From: Cheilinus undulatus
Lineage: Eukaryota > Chordata > Actinopteri > Labriformes > Labridae
Assembly (NCBI RefSeq): GCF_018320785.1
Contig: NC_054866.1
Location: forward strand, 11,125,385 to 11,189,384
Reading direction: 5' to 3'
DNA: 64,000 nucleotides
Position numbers and translations under genes: made by a program. Below, piece after piece: positions 13,801 to 24,119 of the stretch. The notes beneath the pieces were generated by a model, which saw only the letters and a list, made by a program, of their open reading frames with translations, had not been told where the DNA came from and did not search any database. The stretch's first letter is position 1, and each line of letters opens with the position of its first letter.

Positions 13801-16800
13801 CAGACACAAAACGTTTATTGTTTTTTCAGGAAATATGATAGACGGCCACATAAGCACTACTCAAAGCTGCTGTTCTGTTGCTGTATCTCATTGATGATGT
13901 GTGCTTCTTTCTTGGGATGAACCATAGCCTCTCTTCTTGTTGTTTCTGTTAGATATTTTATTGCAAAAGCGCCACCATAACCCACAACTCCACCCCCTCA
14001 TCCCCCTCAGCTCTGGCTTCATCCACCCAGCTCTACTGCTTACTTTTGTTTTGAATTGAGGACCGTTCAATAAAAACCACACTCCAGAAGATTAATTTAC
14101 TAATCAGAAAACCACTGTTTTCTTTTCACATAATGAGGGAGAAAAGCTGTTAAAAGTGGCCTCCCTTGTTAACACTGCAAGCTCATCAAATTCAGTATTG
14201 CAGGATTGCTGTTGGGGTTTTTTTTAGATATAAAAAGATTTATACAATAATCTGTTATCAAAATGAATGACTGAAATTTTGTTTAGTGCATGTTAATATA
14301 ATGCATGTATTGATGTGTAAGGTGAGAGGTGGAGAGGCTGGGTTGCTTAAAAATATTTGTTATAAATCTGACAAAAGAGGGCTGGCAGAGAAGTTTGGTA
14401 ACCACTGGTTGAAGCCGCTCCAAACATGTGCACCTCTATTTCCCTGCATGCATCCTCACTGTGCAGTGCATTTGTCCCCCCGTGCACCGTGTGTCATCCT
14501 GTGTGTACCTGTGTCGCTACAGTTGTCTGCTGTGCTGAGTGAAGGCAGGCCGCAGGTGCCTGGAGTTCCCAGAGGAGTTGTGGCGCATTCATCTGGCTCC
14601 CGTAACCACGATGCATTCTGCAAGAGTAAAGACAGAGGCAGAGGGGAGGTGTGAGGGAGAGTGATGGGTAGGCGGGAATTCCCAGCAGGTGAGAGAACAA
14701 GGGGTCACGAAATACACGGTCATTATTCAGACATCTATTGGAGGCAGCTGGAGCCTCTCACACACTGTTACCACATGCTGGTCTCACCTGCTCTGACAGA
14801 CTGGAGCACGATCCAGTGAAGTCCTCCATGTCTGACTTGGAGCCGCCCTCCCGCTCATCCAGGATGAGGTCTGTGGGCATTTTGCCCTTCAGACAGGTGA
14901 TGTAGCGATGGCAGAAGTTATCACACAGGTCGTGCACCTTTAGGGACAGATTTGGATGCATGAGTATGTCTGACCTGTCTCACATCCTCCAATATGAGTA
15001 TGCTCTAATATTCTAAATCTTATTTTTCTGTATGTTTTTCTTTTTATGCTGTTTTAAATGTGGCTTTGTGCAATATGGGCAATGCAAAATATATGTATAT
15101 CAAGGTGACTGAGGCATCTTATCTAGATGCCTCAGTCAGGCTAAGCTACTTGTCTTTGCAAGTAGCTTAGCCTGCCACCACCGCAATCAGGCCCCAAATA
15201 AGAGGAAATAAATAGATGAGAGGACATAGCATGTTCTTATGTTTAGCACTGGTATGTGCTTCATTGTTTACAAGTGAGCTGTAATTGTTTGAATGATTTT
15301 ATTTATTTTTCTATAGAAGCAAAAAAAAAAAAAATGTAAAGCACTTTGAATCCATGGCAAATTTCCCCATGGGGACAATGAAGTGCCATATCATATCCTA
15401 TCATATTGATCATCAACTGAGGCCCGGGGGCCATTTGCTTGATGCTTGAACAGTTTCACAAAAATCCACCTGTTAGTAAATAAGATGCATTGTTGATTAG
15501 AACTGCCAGTTACAGCATCAACCACCCAATTTCCCTAGAGATCAAAAACAAAAGACCTGTTAACTGCATGTGTTATTTTCACGAATCGGGATTAGAAAAT
15601 TCAACTCAAACCCTGTGATAAACAACATGACAGCCCTGGAAATATGTGGCTAAAATATCTCAATTGCTTCCTTGTGGCTGGCTGCAGTATAGGCAATGGG
15701 GACTGAATTTACTGCTAATGCCTAAAAATAAGGTACATATCAACGGAATTCAAATCATCTCAATGTATCTTATTTGCTTAATTAATAGTCTGGCCCCCAC
15801 AATGCCTGCCAATCCCTGTCGTACCATACCTCATTGTATTCTGCTTTATCATATATTATTAAATCATAAAATATCTTAATGTATCTTTTCCTGTTATATT
15901 GTATAAAATCGTATTGTACCATACCTTATCATTATTGTATCATACTATATCAAATTGTATCAAGTTGTGTCATATGCTGTGTCATACCATATTGTATCAA
16001 ATCATGTATTATATTGTGTCATGTTGCATTCGAATCATTTTGCATTGTGTTATGTTTTGTTAAATGGTATCATATCATAATACAGTTTTTGTATTGTATC
16101 GAGTGTTGTCAATATTTTCGATTAATTTCGATTAATTAATCACAGTCAAAAAATACAATTAAAAAATATATGCTGATTATTTGCATTCTGACACCACCAC
16201 ACAACCTGCTAAAGTAGCTTTGTAACTTCAAACAGAAAAACGTAAGGTTCTCTGTGCTCTTAATTTTAATAATCTTGTGGACAAAAATCCATATTCTACA
16301 GATTGGCACTATTCTGGATTGAGTAGTAAGTGAACAATCTGTCCTCAGTCTCCACTTGTTCTTTTACAAAAGCTTATGAAAAGTTTAGATGCCATTCAGG
16401 AACATGTCCTTTCTGATTGTTTTGTTACTATAGATACTAAATTTACCATTATGCAATCTTTCTCAAAATATCAACATATGCAATTAATTGTGATTAATTA
16501 TGCCAAAGCCTATAACTAATTAGATACCTTTAAAAGTCAACTGGCAGCACTATTTTAATCATAACATATCATATCATATTATATTTTATTGCATAAGAAG
16601 GGCCTAAAAGGTCAAACTAGGGTGAGTACTTTAAACATTTTAATGAAAAAAAAATATTTTCAGAAAATAAAGTCTATCTTGTATTATATCTTATCATACT
16701 GTACCGTCTTGTATCATATTGGATTGTATTATCTAAGTAGAGTCTTAAAGGCAGTGCTATAAACATTAAAATGAAATTTCACATATTCACCTTCCTTTTA

Positions 16801-19800
16801 GAACAACAAACACATGCTCATGTGCAAACTGATGCACTTACTGCAAACTGCAGCTGATCCTTTAGTTCTTTTTGCTCAATAAAATAAAACATATCCTATT
16901 AATGCCAACCCCATATAAAACACAATACTCTTCCAAGGTTTATAAATTTAAAAAACTACATTGAAAGTTTTCTGATAAAAGCACGCTTCTATCTCAGTTA
17001 CCTTTTCTAACTCCAGCAAATGAAAGCGAAGCACCTGAATGGCCTGGATCATCTGTTGAGAGGAGAATCCAGATTATAAATCAGTATACAGTATACATGT
17101 GAAAACATGCACCCATGTTTGACTCTGACTTCAGTGAGTATCATACCAAGTTATCCAGCTCAGGATTGGATGAAAAGATGGGTTTTTCTGAACGAATCTG
17201 CAACACACAAAAACAAACACATTGATTTTAAAAGATCTGACAGCTTTGATAGACGCCTGTTCTCTGATTGGCTCCCCTGGCTGTCACTCACCTGTTTTGC
17301 AAACGCAGCGATGTCATCGTTGAAGGACTCTGAGGAGCAGACGTCACTGTGATTGGTCATGCCGGGGAGGTGGGAGGTGGCTGAGAGAGAGGTGGAGTCT
17401 CGAGGGGAGCAGGTGGCGAGCTCACACTTTTCAAACACTAAGGCCAGCAGTGGAAAGAGTGGGTGACTGCACACACACCCAAACACACACACAACCACAC
17501 AGACATATATATACAGTTAACATACTGTACATAAACACAGCAACAGTTGACATAGTGTACGCACCATACATTTAAAGAAGGTGTTACAGAAACTTTAGAG
17601 CACAGTATTTATGAAACAGACAGCTGTGAACACTTCACTTATATTTAAATATTCACAATACAAACAGACACGCTCTGCTAACGTGCTAAACGTGCACATG
17701 TAATTGAAACTTGTTTGTCAGCCATCGACAGGCCACATAAATCACTTCTCAGGTTTCAAACACGCTTACCCATAGATCTGGTCTTTGTGGTGTTTGAGGG
17801 AGTCGGGGATGGCGGGTCCGTACTGTGGGGGAGGAAACGGCCTGACATCGTCCCCGTACCCCCCCACCGGCATGGCCTCCGACCCTGAGTAGTGCACCAG
17901 CTCTTCATACTACAACACAATTAGATAGAAAGACAGTAAATGTGAGACACGTTGGACATCTGTGCCTGTCTGACATCAAATGTGAGAGTGATTTTATTAG
18001 GAGGCTGAGCTGTCAGGGGGCTTCAGAGACACGGCTTACTGACCCACAGTCACTCACATCCACGGCTTTTTTATCTGTTTTTGGTCTGAACTAAAGAACT
18101 TAGGAGAACTTTTAACCACTAATACAGCATCTTATATTTTATCACTTTAACTGCTGGTTAATCTAAATGGCCTTTTTCTGAATAAGACACCAGTTAATAA
18201 AAAAGGCCTTAAAAACAAACTGTCATATTTACAAAAGAACTGTAACAATTAATCAACTAACTTGTCAAACTATTTAAAGAATAATCACCGAATAATGCAA
18301 CATGAGTTTCCACAATAACACATCACAAACGCCTGAAATAATGCATATTTAAGAAAAGGAAACATTATTCAATTTAGTATTCATTTTTCATTGTATTTAA
18401 AGAAGCGATAATTTCTCACAAAGTATGTGCACAATTAACTTGTTGGCTGTTGACCAAGGTATAACGACTGAGAATTTACATCATTTTAATGCAGATAGTT
18501 GAAGCTCAAGATTGCAATCAGATAACCCAAAAAATATTTGGTGTCATTCAAGTCATTAAGAAATAATTTCTCAATTTATTTGGCTTCATGTTGCATAGAT
18601 GTGTTTTACACATTGCTGCGAATATGAACAGAAACTGTGCCTTGTAACAAAAGCACTTGTTCACATATTGTAATTTTTTTGCATCTTATTTTGTTTGATT
18701 TCCTTTTTTTTCAAATTGCAAAAAAGCTGCATGAAGAAACGATATTGCAATTTTAGTTTTTCTTCCAATTCCATGCAGCCCTACCCTTAAATAGAATTGT
18801 TTATGTTTTATGATCTTTCAAGAGAATATTGACAAACACTTTTGAGTTCAAACTGAAAGAATTTCCTGCTTTTTTAAGCAAAAATAATCTTTGTATTTTG
18901 ACGAGGTTTTAATACAAGTACTTAAAAATGTCAGTTTTGGTCTTAGAAAATTATGATCAGAATTTAACAAAGCCATATTCATCAACTAATAATGTAATCT
19001 CACAAACTGGCCTAATGTAAAAATGATCAACAGATTGATTAGAATCAGTGACAGCGTATTAATAACCACGGCAATTTGGTTGCTACAATTGCTCTTACAC
19101 ACAGTACAGGAGAAAGAAATATAAGATAACAAAAACATATATAAATAAAGTACAAAATGACTTAAGATGAATATGAAAAAGAAATAAGTATACATAAGTA
19201 TATATGCAATGCGTCCAACAGATATCAAATTTAAGACTTTTCAAGACCATTTTAAAAAACTGAAATGAAAAAAAAATTATACCACTTCTGGTGCTGTAAA
19301 TAATCAAATCGTAGTCATGAGAGGCCTATGAGATTTCTCTTTACATCAGACCATGTCTGAACTGTTTATGAAATATCGTATGCTACAGGGCAAAGGTGTT
19401 TTTGGGTTACAAGTTTGATGATTTCAGGCACATTTAATCCTTCTATTCTATCAATATTATCAGTATCGTGATGCTGATTCTAAACAATGCAACTATTTAA
19501 AAGCAGAATAAAGCTTTTTTATTGAGGAAACCTGTTAAAAAAATGGAGGCCTGCATGGGTTTTTAAGTAGGGAACCTGGTAGCCCAGATGTTAGAAAACT
19601 GCACAAGAGTTTTCAACAGTATAGAGTATAATTGATCACAGTGATCGGGGTGTTGGGGTCCAAGGTCCCCCAGGAAATCTAGAAGATCTACCACTAAATT
19701 CCCTGAATGATATTTATGCAACAACTTGTGGAGGACAATGTTCAAAATCATACAAGTTTGGCTAGAAAACAAAGATTTGATATGAGCATGTCTTAGTCAA

Positions 19801-22800
19801 AGTGCCCTGTAAAATTTAAGACTTCTCACTGGTAAAAGTCAGACTTTTAAGGCCAATATTTCAGAAATGCAATTTAAGACTATTGAAAACTTTTCAGGGA
19901 TCTGAAGAAATCTGATTAATGGAGGAAAAAAGTTTTGTGCAGAGTGAAGAGTGCTTAAGTAATAACCTGTTTGTAACTGAAGAGATAGACAACCTGTACG
20001 AATGAACAGGACTTTTAGCATTAAGCAGCAAAGCTGTTGAAGTATTGCATATGACGCCCAATAAGATAATGTGATCTGGTTAAGTTCTATTATTGCAAAC
20101 ATGGAAAACATAAAGAAACATAAAAACACTTGATTCAGTGTTTGTCTAACTTTCTTTAGAAGGGTTATTTTGGGGGATTTTGTGCCCTTATTGTCAACTG
20201 GATAGTTGGAAATTGGGAAGTGCCATCGGGGAATGACTTTAGAAAGGAGCCACAGGGTAAACTGAATGCAACTCACCTGAATATATAACTTGTGCATGTA
20301 GCACGCTGCCAAAGAAAACTGATAAAACCAGCAAATATCTACAAAGTATTGGAAGTGGTTCATTTGGAGCAATTTTATCAAGTAAAAATCTATTTTAGGA
20401 AAACTGTGCTGTTAGAGATTTTCAGTAGATCAACTTATCAGCTCTGACTTTATGTGTGTATACTGTTTAATATTAGTGTTAGCAAGGCTGCAATAGGAAA
20501 AAAAAACTTATCTTACTAATATTGAAAGAAATACATACAAAAATATGATGCAGTTCTTCAAGCTCACAACCATTCTGACAAAGGGCCTGTGTTTATATGT
20601 ACATTAATAGACCAATGTCACTAAACACCACTATGCATCCTGGTTATGTGTGTAAAAAAATAATTCCACTTCCTCATTAAACCATCATAAAAGTGTTGCT
20701 GACAACTCTGCCACTCTGGATTTAGTAACTCCTTCAAAAGCTCTTGTTTAACCTCAGAAAATGCAGAGCAAGCGGTGATATAAAAAGATTTTCTCAGTTC
20801 TTGAAAGGAAAGGAGTGGAGGATAACAGAGAGATGAGATCCTCTGAGGAAGACAGTGAGCCTGCTAATATCTCCTCCTCCCTTCTAAAGACAGACGAGAC
20901 AGGAGCCGTGCTGAGACGTCCCTCACGACCCGCTGTGACAGCCTCACTGGGGCCGCTCACACACTTCACCCAACTCAATGAATCAGACACACATATGGCA
21001 CACTCGCAGACACAATTACGCTCACATGCACAGATACATACACCACGACAGCAGCAGCGTTTACACACAACATCATGAATATACATGTGTGACTCCTCTG
21101 TTTCTCCCTCTGCTCCTCTGTGTTACTGAGCTCATTTGTTCTTCACTGCAGCTTCTGTGTCTGCTCAGGTCAGCAGATCTGCCTCTGTTTGCTGGATTAA
21201 AGAGGCTCGGAGTGCAGAACCACCACCATCACAGACACAAAGCACCTGCTAGGTGGCCTGGCCTGGGACACCTTTCACTTCTGTGTTATTTTAATCAAGC
21301 TGTAAAGGTTATGATCTGCTTAGCTCTGTGTTTCTGGGGAGACTTTTCCAATGCAGGTGGCTACAAGAGGTTCAGACTTAGCAGAGACTTGCTAAGTCTG
21401 AATCTTTTTATTCTGTTCATTATACTTTTTATTCTATTAGTTGTTTTACACTTTTTTAAGCTTAAAAGACTTAAAAGTGGCCAAGTTTTCTGTGACAAAA
21501 GTCCAATCTGATTTACATTTTGCTGTTTATGTAGAGTTAAGAAATATTTAACACAAACAAAGAAGCCAGGATTTAATATTGTTTTCTAAAGGATGATCTA
21601 TTTGCTAATTACTGGAATTAAATAAGAAAAAAAATCACAATTACTCTTCATGTTCAGGCACTGCTCTCCTTCAGTTCCCTCTACAGGACCCTTGGAGGTC
21701 TCCAGACCACTCTTTGGGAACCACTGTCCTAAATGGCTTATCAAATTGTTGTATTTCTGAGTCCCATATGGCCACCAGGATCACAGAAAGCACCTGCTCT
21801 GAGGCCCTGGTCCGGGACACCTTCTAGTTTTTATGGTGGGCCGGCTATTAACACAATCACCGCTATCGGATTGCGCGTCTCTCTTTACGCACGGCCCCTA
21901 TCCGGTTTCTGTGCGTCAAGCGGATCAAAGCGCACAAGTCGAGATGACAAATTCCGTGAATTTTCCCTTTTTGTAAAGTCACGGAGCGGGCAAACGGGCT
22001 TCAGATGGCAGGACAACATTTTCATTGGAACTTTTAATTATTTTGATAACAAGGCCTAACAGGCGTGTTGAGGCTGCTTCAGCTGGAGGGAGGAAATCCC
22101 CAAAGCCGAAAACATCAAGACTAAAGAATAACATCATCAAGACCTGTTATAGTGGATTTATTATGCAGGAAAATTAAAAATAAAGCATTTGGCGGAATTG
22201 GCGCAGCACTATCGTGCGTTATAGGCGTGTTTTAAAGTTTCCGTCATAATAAAACTGCCTTGATTATAAGAAAGACGCGTCTTATTAGAAATATTTATCA
22301 TCTGAATAAGTTTTAAAGATGTTATTTTAAACTTAAGCCCCAATCTGGAAAAAAATTCACCCTAGAAAACACAACTGGAGGCGCAATTTCTCTGTGCGTA
22401 AATTTCGAGAACGAGAAATGGCACATTTTGCGTCAAGAACTTATTCAGAAATCCAAAAAAACATCATAAATTTGATTCAAACTGAGACTTTTTCTGCAAT
22501 TTCTTCAAGAGACTTTAATAAGTTTAAACAAACAACACCAAAAAATGTCACTTTGGTAAGCTGCATAAAGTTTGAAAAACCTGTTGTTTCTGCAGGTGCA
22601 GGAAAAGTCACTCATGCACAAAGCAAATAAAAACATTTAAACTGTAGATTTTAAATAAATTGACAAAAAATAAAAACATTAATGAAGTCTTTCATGGAGT
22701 AAATTAGCGTCAAGTAGCAGGCATAAAATTATGACGCACAAAACTGGTCTACTTTATTTATTACAGCTGAATAGAACATTTGAAGTTGAATTAAGCCTAA

Positions 22801-23631
22801 CTGCTTCTTTATGAGCATTAAATAAAGAGTTTACATGTTTGGAGAAGTAGCCTCCAGTGAGCACATTACTTTAAACACACAAAATAAAGATGTGATCAAA
22901 TGATGGCTATCTCAGTGGTCTTAATGAGTTAATTCTTTGTTGCAGCTCATTAATGTGCCTGTATCGTCTCTTTCCTGCTCTGCACTGATTTTCTGTCTGC
23001 ACACTGTACATGTCTAATTGCCCTCTTGCACTCCGAGGTCTCAGTCCGCCTGCTGCCCGTCAGCCTGATCTGCCTGTTTCTCCTCCTCCATCTCCATGCC
23101 TCTGAATCACTGTAGCAAAAAAACTGACCTACTTACCGAGTTGAAGAGCTCCATCTCCTCTCCTCTGCCTCTTAATGACCTACTCTAACCCTGATGTGCC
23201 ATTCCAGCTCCTGGCTGACATTCCGCAACAATAAATCCATATTAATTTAAGCAGATGGTTAAATATTACATCCAAATTGACACTTAGATTCCTGGCATCT
23301 ACTCTGAGTTCTCATAGCCTCCACTTTAAGGTTGGGACATTTTAAAGTGGTCTTGAAAGTTATTTTAATTTGCAGCTTTTTAAATTAATCATTAATAAAT
23401 TGTTCTGAAAGCATAACTCCCTGTGTGCCATGCCTCTGCTGGCTCTAGTTTACCCTCTGAAGTCCATGCCAGTGCAGTCCACTAGTCTGTTTTCAGTGGG
23501 CCTTGTGTTTTGCATGGCTGCTTAACCTCCCCAGCAGTGTGCAAAGAGGATTCCCAACCACATGCTCTCATTATGTCTTTGTAATTAGCTCTTCTGCCCC
23601 GGCCATCATGCTGTGGTTCAAACTAGCCTCA

Positions 23632-23672
<41 letters not shown>

Positions 23673-23697
23673 CCTGCAGACCTACCCTCTTCTCCAT
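7623..23697 (-). CDS. meis3: Meis3-type TALE homeobox transcription factor (12 coding exons)
   Basis: This is a nuclear DNA-binding cofactor that in the Meis family pairs with Pbx and Hox proteins in hindbrain and other patterning. The coding exons join in frame (23686-23697, 17770-17909, 17292-17466, 17147-17197, 17002-17052, 14788-14937, 14509-14617, 11659-11804, 11038-11114, 10144-10202, 9955-10041, 7623-7822) to 418 residues, typical for the family. The Meis/PKNOX N-terminal region covers about residues 50-190 ([19 protein letters not shown], then [19 protein letters not shown]). The homeodomain is at about 254-316, with the TALE loop PYP at 280-282 and recognition helix WFINARRR at 304-311. 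The MEKR start, the [17 protein letters not shown] stretch and the DIHAH end favour Meis3 over Meis1 or Meis2. The paralogue call is from memory; the family call is secure. Confidence 0.93.
7823..8404. other. meis3: meis3 intron 11, distal part, nothing recognised
   Basis: AT-rich intron sequence between the last exon and the Tc1-type remnant. No frame or repeat is recognised. Confidence 0.5.
8405..9690 (+). mobile_element. Tc1/mariner-type remnant in meis3 intron 11
   Basis: It begins near ACCTCAATTCCAAAAAAGTT and ends near CTACTTTTTTGAGATGTGCC, ends I recall from an abundant fish family. Decayed transposase sequence on the plus strand fills the middle, opposite to the host gene. No target duplication can be assigned with confidence. 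Confidence 0.7.
8729..9490 (+). pseudogene. Tc1-like transposase, frameshifted
   Basis: The first frame (8729-9076) reads [12 protein letters not shown], a helix-turn-helix like stretch, and [18 protein letters not shown]. The match then moves to another frame (from about 9075) with [30 protein letters not shown] and a weak [11 protein letters not shown] in place of the usual SPDLNPIE. The frame change and the lost last motif make it inactive. Confidence 0.75.
9955..10041 (-). CDS. meis3: meis3 coding exon 11
   Basis: 87 nt, acceptor CTCACAG, donor GTACGG. It encodes [20 protein letters not shown] then AHLGLRTT. This is the start of the C-terminal region, activating in other Meis proteins. 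Confidence 0.93.
10144..10202 (-). CDS. meis3: meis3 coding exon 10 (recognition helix)
   Basis: 59 nt, acceptor TCTGCAG after a CT-rich tract, donor GTTGGT. It encodes [19 protein letters not shown], the base-contacting helix and the conserved tail just after the homeodomain. Confidence 0.96.
11038..11114 (-). CDS. meis3: meis3 coding exon 9 (TALE loop, helix 2 and start of helix 3)
   Basis: 77 nt, acceptor TCCCAG, donor GTCAGT. It encodes [20 protein letters not shown] then LQVNNW. The PYP three-residue loop extension defines TALE homeodomains. The Trp codon is split with exon 10. Confidence 0.96.
11659..11804 (-). CDS. meis3: meis3 coding exon 8 (homeodomain start)
   Basis: 146 nt, acceptor CTGCAG, donor GTGAGA. 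It encodes [19 protein letters not shown], then a basic arm [12 protein letters not shown] and helix 1, [15 protein letters not shown]. Length and phase match the equivalent Meis exon. Confidence 0.95.
11805..12466. other. meis3: meis3 intron 7, 5' part, nothing recognised
   Basis: AT-rich intron sequence without a recognised repeat or conserved block. Confidence 0.4.
12468..12880. repeat. 281-bp tandem duplication in meis3 intron 7
   Basis: AAAATCTGCCTATAT starts at 12471 and again at 12752. Both copies continue through TTGGCCATATGAAGTCACTG, CCAACAGACCTACAT and AAGTCTTTTTCTTTATACAT with only scattered differences. A short third piece (TGTGTTTTAAGGACTGAAAT) recurs at about 12588 and 12927. 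The end of the region, ATATCATGCATCCCT (13015-13029), resembles a hAT-type MITE terminus. Confidence 0.75.
13030..14508. other. meis3: meis3 intron 7, 3' part, nothing recognised
   Basis: AT-rich sequence up to exon 7. No frame with exon-like flanks and no named repeat. Confidence 0.4.
14509..14617 (-). CDS. meis3: meis3 coding exon 7 (linker)
   Basis: 109 nt, acceptor TTGCAG, donor GTACAC. It encodes [20 protein letters not shown] and [17 protein letters not shown], a flexible Ser/Thr/Gly/Pro-rich linker before the homeodomain. It leaves one base, joined to exon 8. Confidence 0.9.
14788..14937 (-). CDS. meis3: meis3 coding exon 6
   Basis: 150 nt, 50 codons, phase 0 on both sides. It encodes [19 protein letters not shown], then [20 protein letters not shown] and [11 protein letters not shown]. 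It ends the N-terminal conserved region and starts the acidic, Ser-rich linker. Donor GTGAGA. Confidence 0.93.
15107..15174. repeat. two adjacent perfect inverted repeats in meis3 intron 5
   Basis: Hairpin 1: GACTGAGGCATC at 15107-15118, a 7-nt loop, then its exact complement at 15126-15137. Hairpin 2: CAGGCTAAGCTACTTG from 15137, a 6-nt loop, then the complement ending at 15174, a 16-bp stem. They meet at base 15137 with no spacer and no mismatches. There is no sign of a transposon around them. Confidence 0.9.
15300..16102. repeat. LINE/SINE-type 3' tail followed by a degenerate TATC-like satellite
   Basis: TGTAAAGCACTTTGAA (from about 15335) and TTCCCCATGGGGACAATGAA (15363-15382) look like the 3' end of a fish retroposon. 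They are followed by CATATCATATCCTATCATAT-type sequence. Similar ATCATATTGTATCA units run irregularly to 16102 and resume at 16552-16745. This suggests a tail microsatellite that expanded and drifted. Confidence 0.6.
16103..16551. repeat. TTAATC-rich MITE, copy 1, inserted in the satellite
   Basis: It starts GTGTTGTCAATATTTTCGAT and ends CAACTGGCAGCACTAT, imperfect inverse complements. Near both ends lie GATTAAT motifs. The TATC-like satellite continues on both sides, so this is an insertion into it. Related copies are at 31.4, 40.4, 45.0 and 56.4 kb. Confidence 0.65.
16552..16745. repeat. TATC-like satellite, right part
   Basis: CATATCATATCATATTATAT and GTATCATATTGGATTGTATT continue the array that precedes the MITE. 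The interior holds unrelated AT-rich sequence. Confidence 0.55.
17002..17052 (-). CDS. meis3: meis3 coding exon 5
   Basis: 51 nt, phase 0 on both sides, encoding [17 protein letters not shown]. Acceptor CAACAG, donor GTAACT. It belongs to the second Meis homology block, which contacts Pbx. Confidence 0.93.
17147..17197 (-). CDS. meis3: meis3 coding exon 4
   Basis: 51 nt, phase 0 on both sides, encoding [17 protein letters not shown]. Acceptor TTGCAG, donor GTATGA. Length and content match the family. Confidence 0.93.
17292..17466 (-). CDS. meis3: meis3 coding exon 3 (first half of the Pbx-binding region)
   Basis: 175 nt, donor GTGAGT. It encodes [19 protein letters not shown], a Ser/Thr-rich insert, then [19 protein letters not shown], the first conserved Meis homology block. 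The upstream acceptor follows a TG-rich tract on the coding strand. Confidence 0.93.
17770..17909 (-). CDS. meis3: meis3 coding exon 2
   Basis: 140 nt from acceptor TTGTAG to donor GTAAGC. It encodes [10 protein letters not shown], a Gly/Pro-rich linker, then [10 protein letters not shown]. It begins at a codon boundary and leaves two bases, which exon 3 completes to Gly. Confidence 0.92.
17910..20750. other. meis3: meis3 intron 1, 3' half
   Basis: Long AT-rich intron sequence. ATTGCAATTTTAG followed by CATGCAGCCCTA at about 18745-18785 looks like a worn MITE edge. The frame at 19839-20381 (minus, 180 codons) has no splice sites or protein-like composition. No conserved coding exon is seen. 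Confidence 0.45.
21225..21840. repeat. diverged duplication in meis3 intron 1
   Basis: AAAGCACCTGCTAGGTGGCC followed by TGGCCTGGGACACCTT (21239-21272) recurs as AAAGCACCTGCTCTGAGGCC followed by TGGTCCGGGACACCTT (21787-21823), about 550 bp apart in the same direction. TTTGGGAACCACTG at 21713-21726 between them looks like one end of a hAT element. Confidence 0.5.
21371..21402. repeat. perfect 13-bp inverted repeat in meis3 intron 1
   Basis: TTCAGACTTAGCA (21371-21383), a 6-nt loop, then TGCTAAGTCTGAA (21390-21402). There are no mismatches. A run of GAATCTTTTTATTC follows. It lies between the two duplicated CACCTGCT segments. Confidence 0.85.
21841..23637. other. meis3: meis3 intron 1, 5' part
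   Basis: 21860-22020 holds several CpG-containing words in an otherwise AT-rich setting. It could be a regulatory segment, but nothing in it is diagnostic. The rest shows no repeat or exon that I recognise. Confidence 0.35.
23638..23670. repeat. A33 homopolymer (T33 on the meis3 strand)
   Basis: 33 consecutive A residues. On the coding strand this is a T33 tract at intron 1 positions +16 to +48, right after the donor of the 12-nt coding exon. It could be a poly-T insertion remnant, a slippage product or a splicing enhancer. Exact length in such a run is unreliable in assemblies. Confidence 0.9.
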
Positions 23698-23787
23698 GCG
23701 ACTCGACAGCCAGTCCTATACCGGAGATGATGATGCGCGGCTCGGCTAGTCCAGCGAGCTTTGCTCCCTTCCTCTGCCCTTTGGGTC
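23686..23787 (-). CDS. meis3: meis3 first coding exon (5' UTR plus 12 coding nt)
   Basis: The ATG at 23697-23695 is followed by GAG AAG AGG and the donor GTAGGT. Only four residues (MEKR) are coded here, matching the tiny first coding exon of Meis genes. A likely acceptor (TTTCCAG) puts the exon's 5' edge at 23787, giving 90 nt of UTR in this exon and at least one more upstream UTR exon. The base at -3 is C and at +4 is G, a modest start context. Confidence 0.85.
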
Positions 23788-24119
23788 CTGGAAATTAAAG
23801 CAAATACTTTTATTTTAAAATACGCATTTGCACTGAAGTTAAAAACACGACCACTGCAGGAAAAACCTAAAAGAATTTAACATCAACACAAAACTGTGCA
23901 TGGAAACAGTGTGGACCTGCGTGCTACCCCACTGTGTTTACTCCGAGCCCATCTCGTTTTATGTTACAACATTGTGATGGGACTGGAGATTTTATGGACG
24001 ATATTTTGATGTGCGCTTAATGGTTTACAATACACTCAGCGCTAATAAAGCCTGTTAAATGCTGTACTAGTGGCTAGTGATGTTAGTAACATACAAGCCT
24101 CCGTAAAGCGGTGTAAAAT

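Noticed and set aside
19839..20381. A 180-codon frame on the minus strand in meis3 intron 1
   Set aside because: No family match, no flanking splice sites and ordinary intron composition around it.
20815..21078. An 87-codon Ser/Thr/Gln-rich frame on the plus strand in meis3 intron 1
   Set aside because: It lacks splice signals and matches nothing known to me. It overlaps a 110-codon frame on the other strand.
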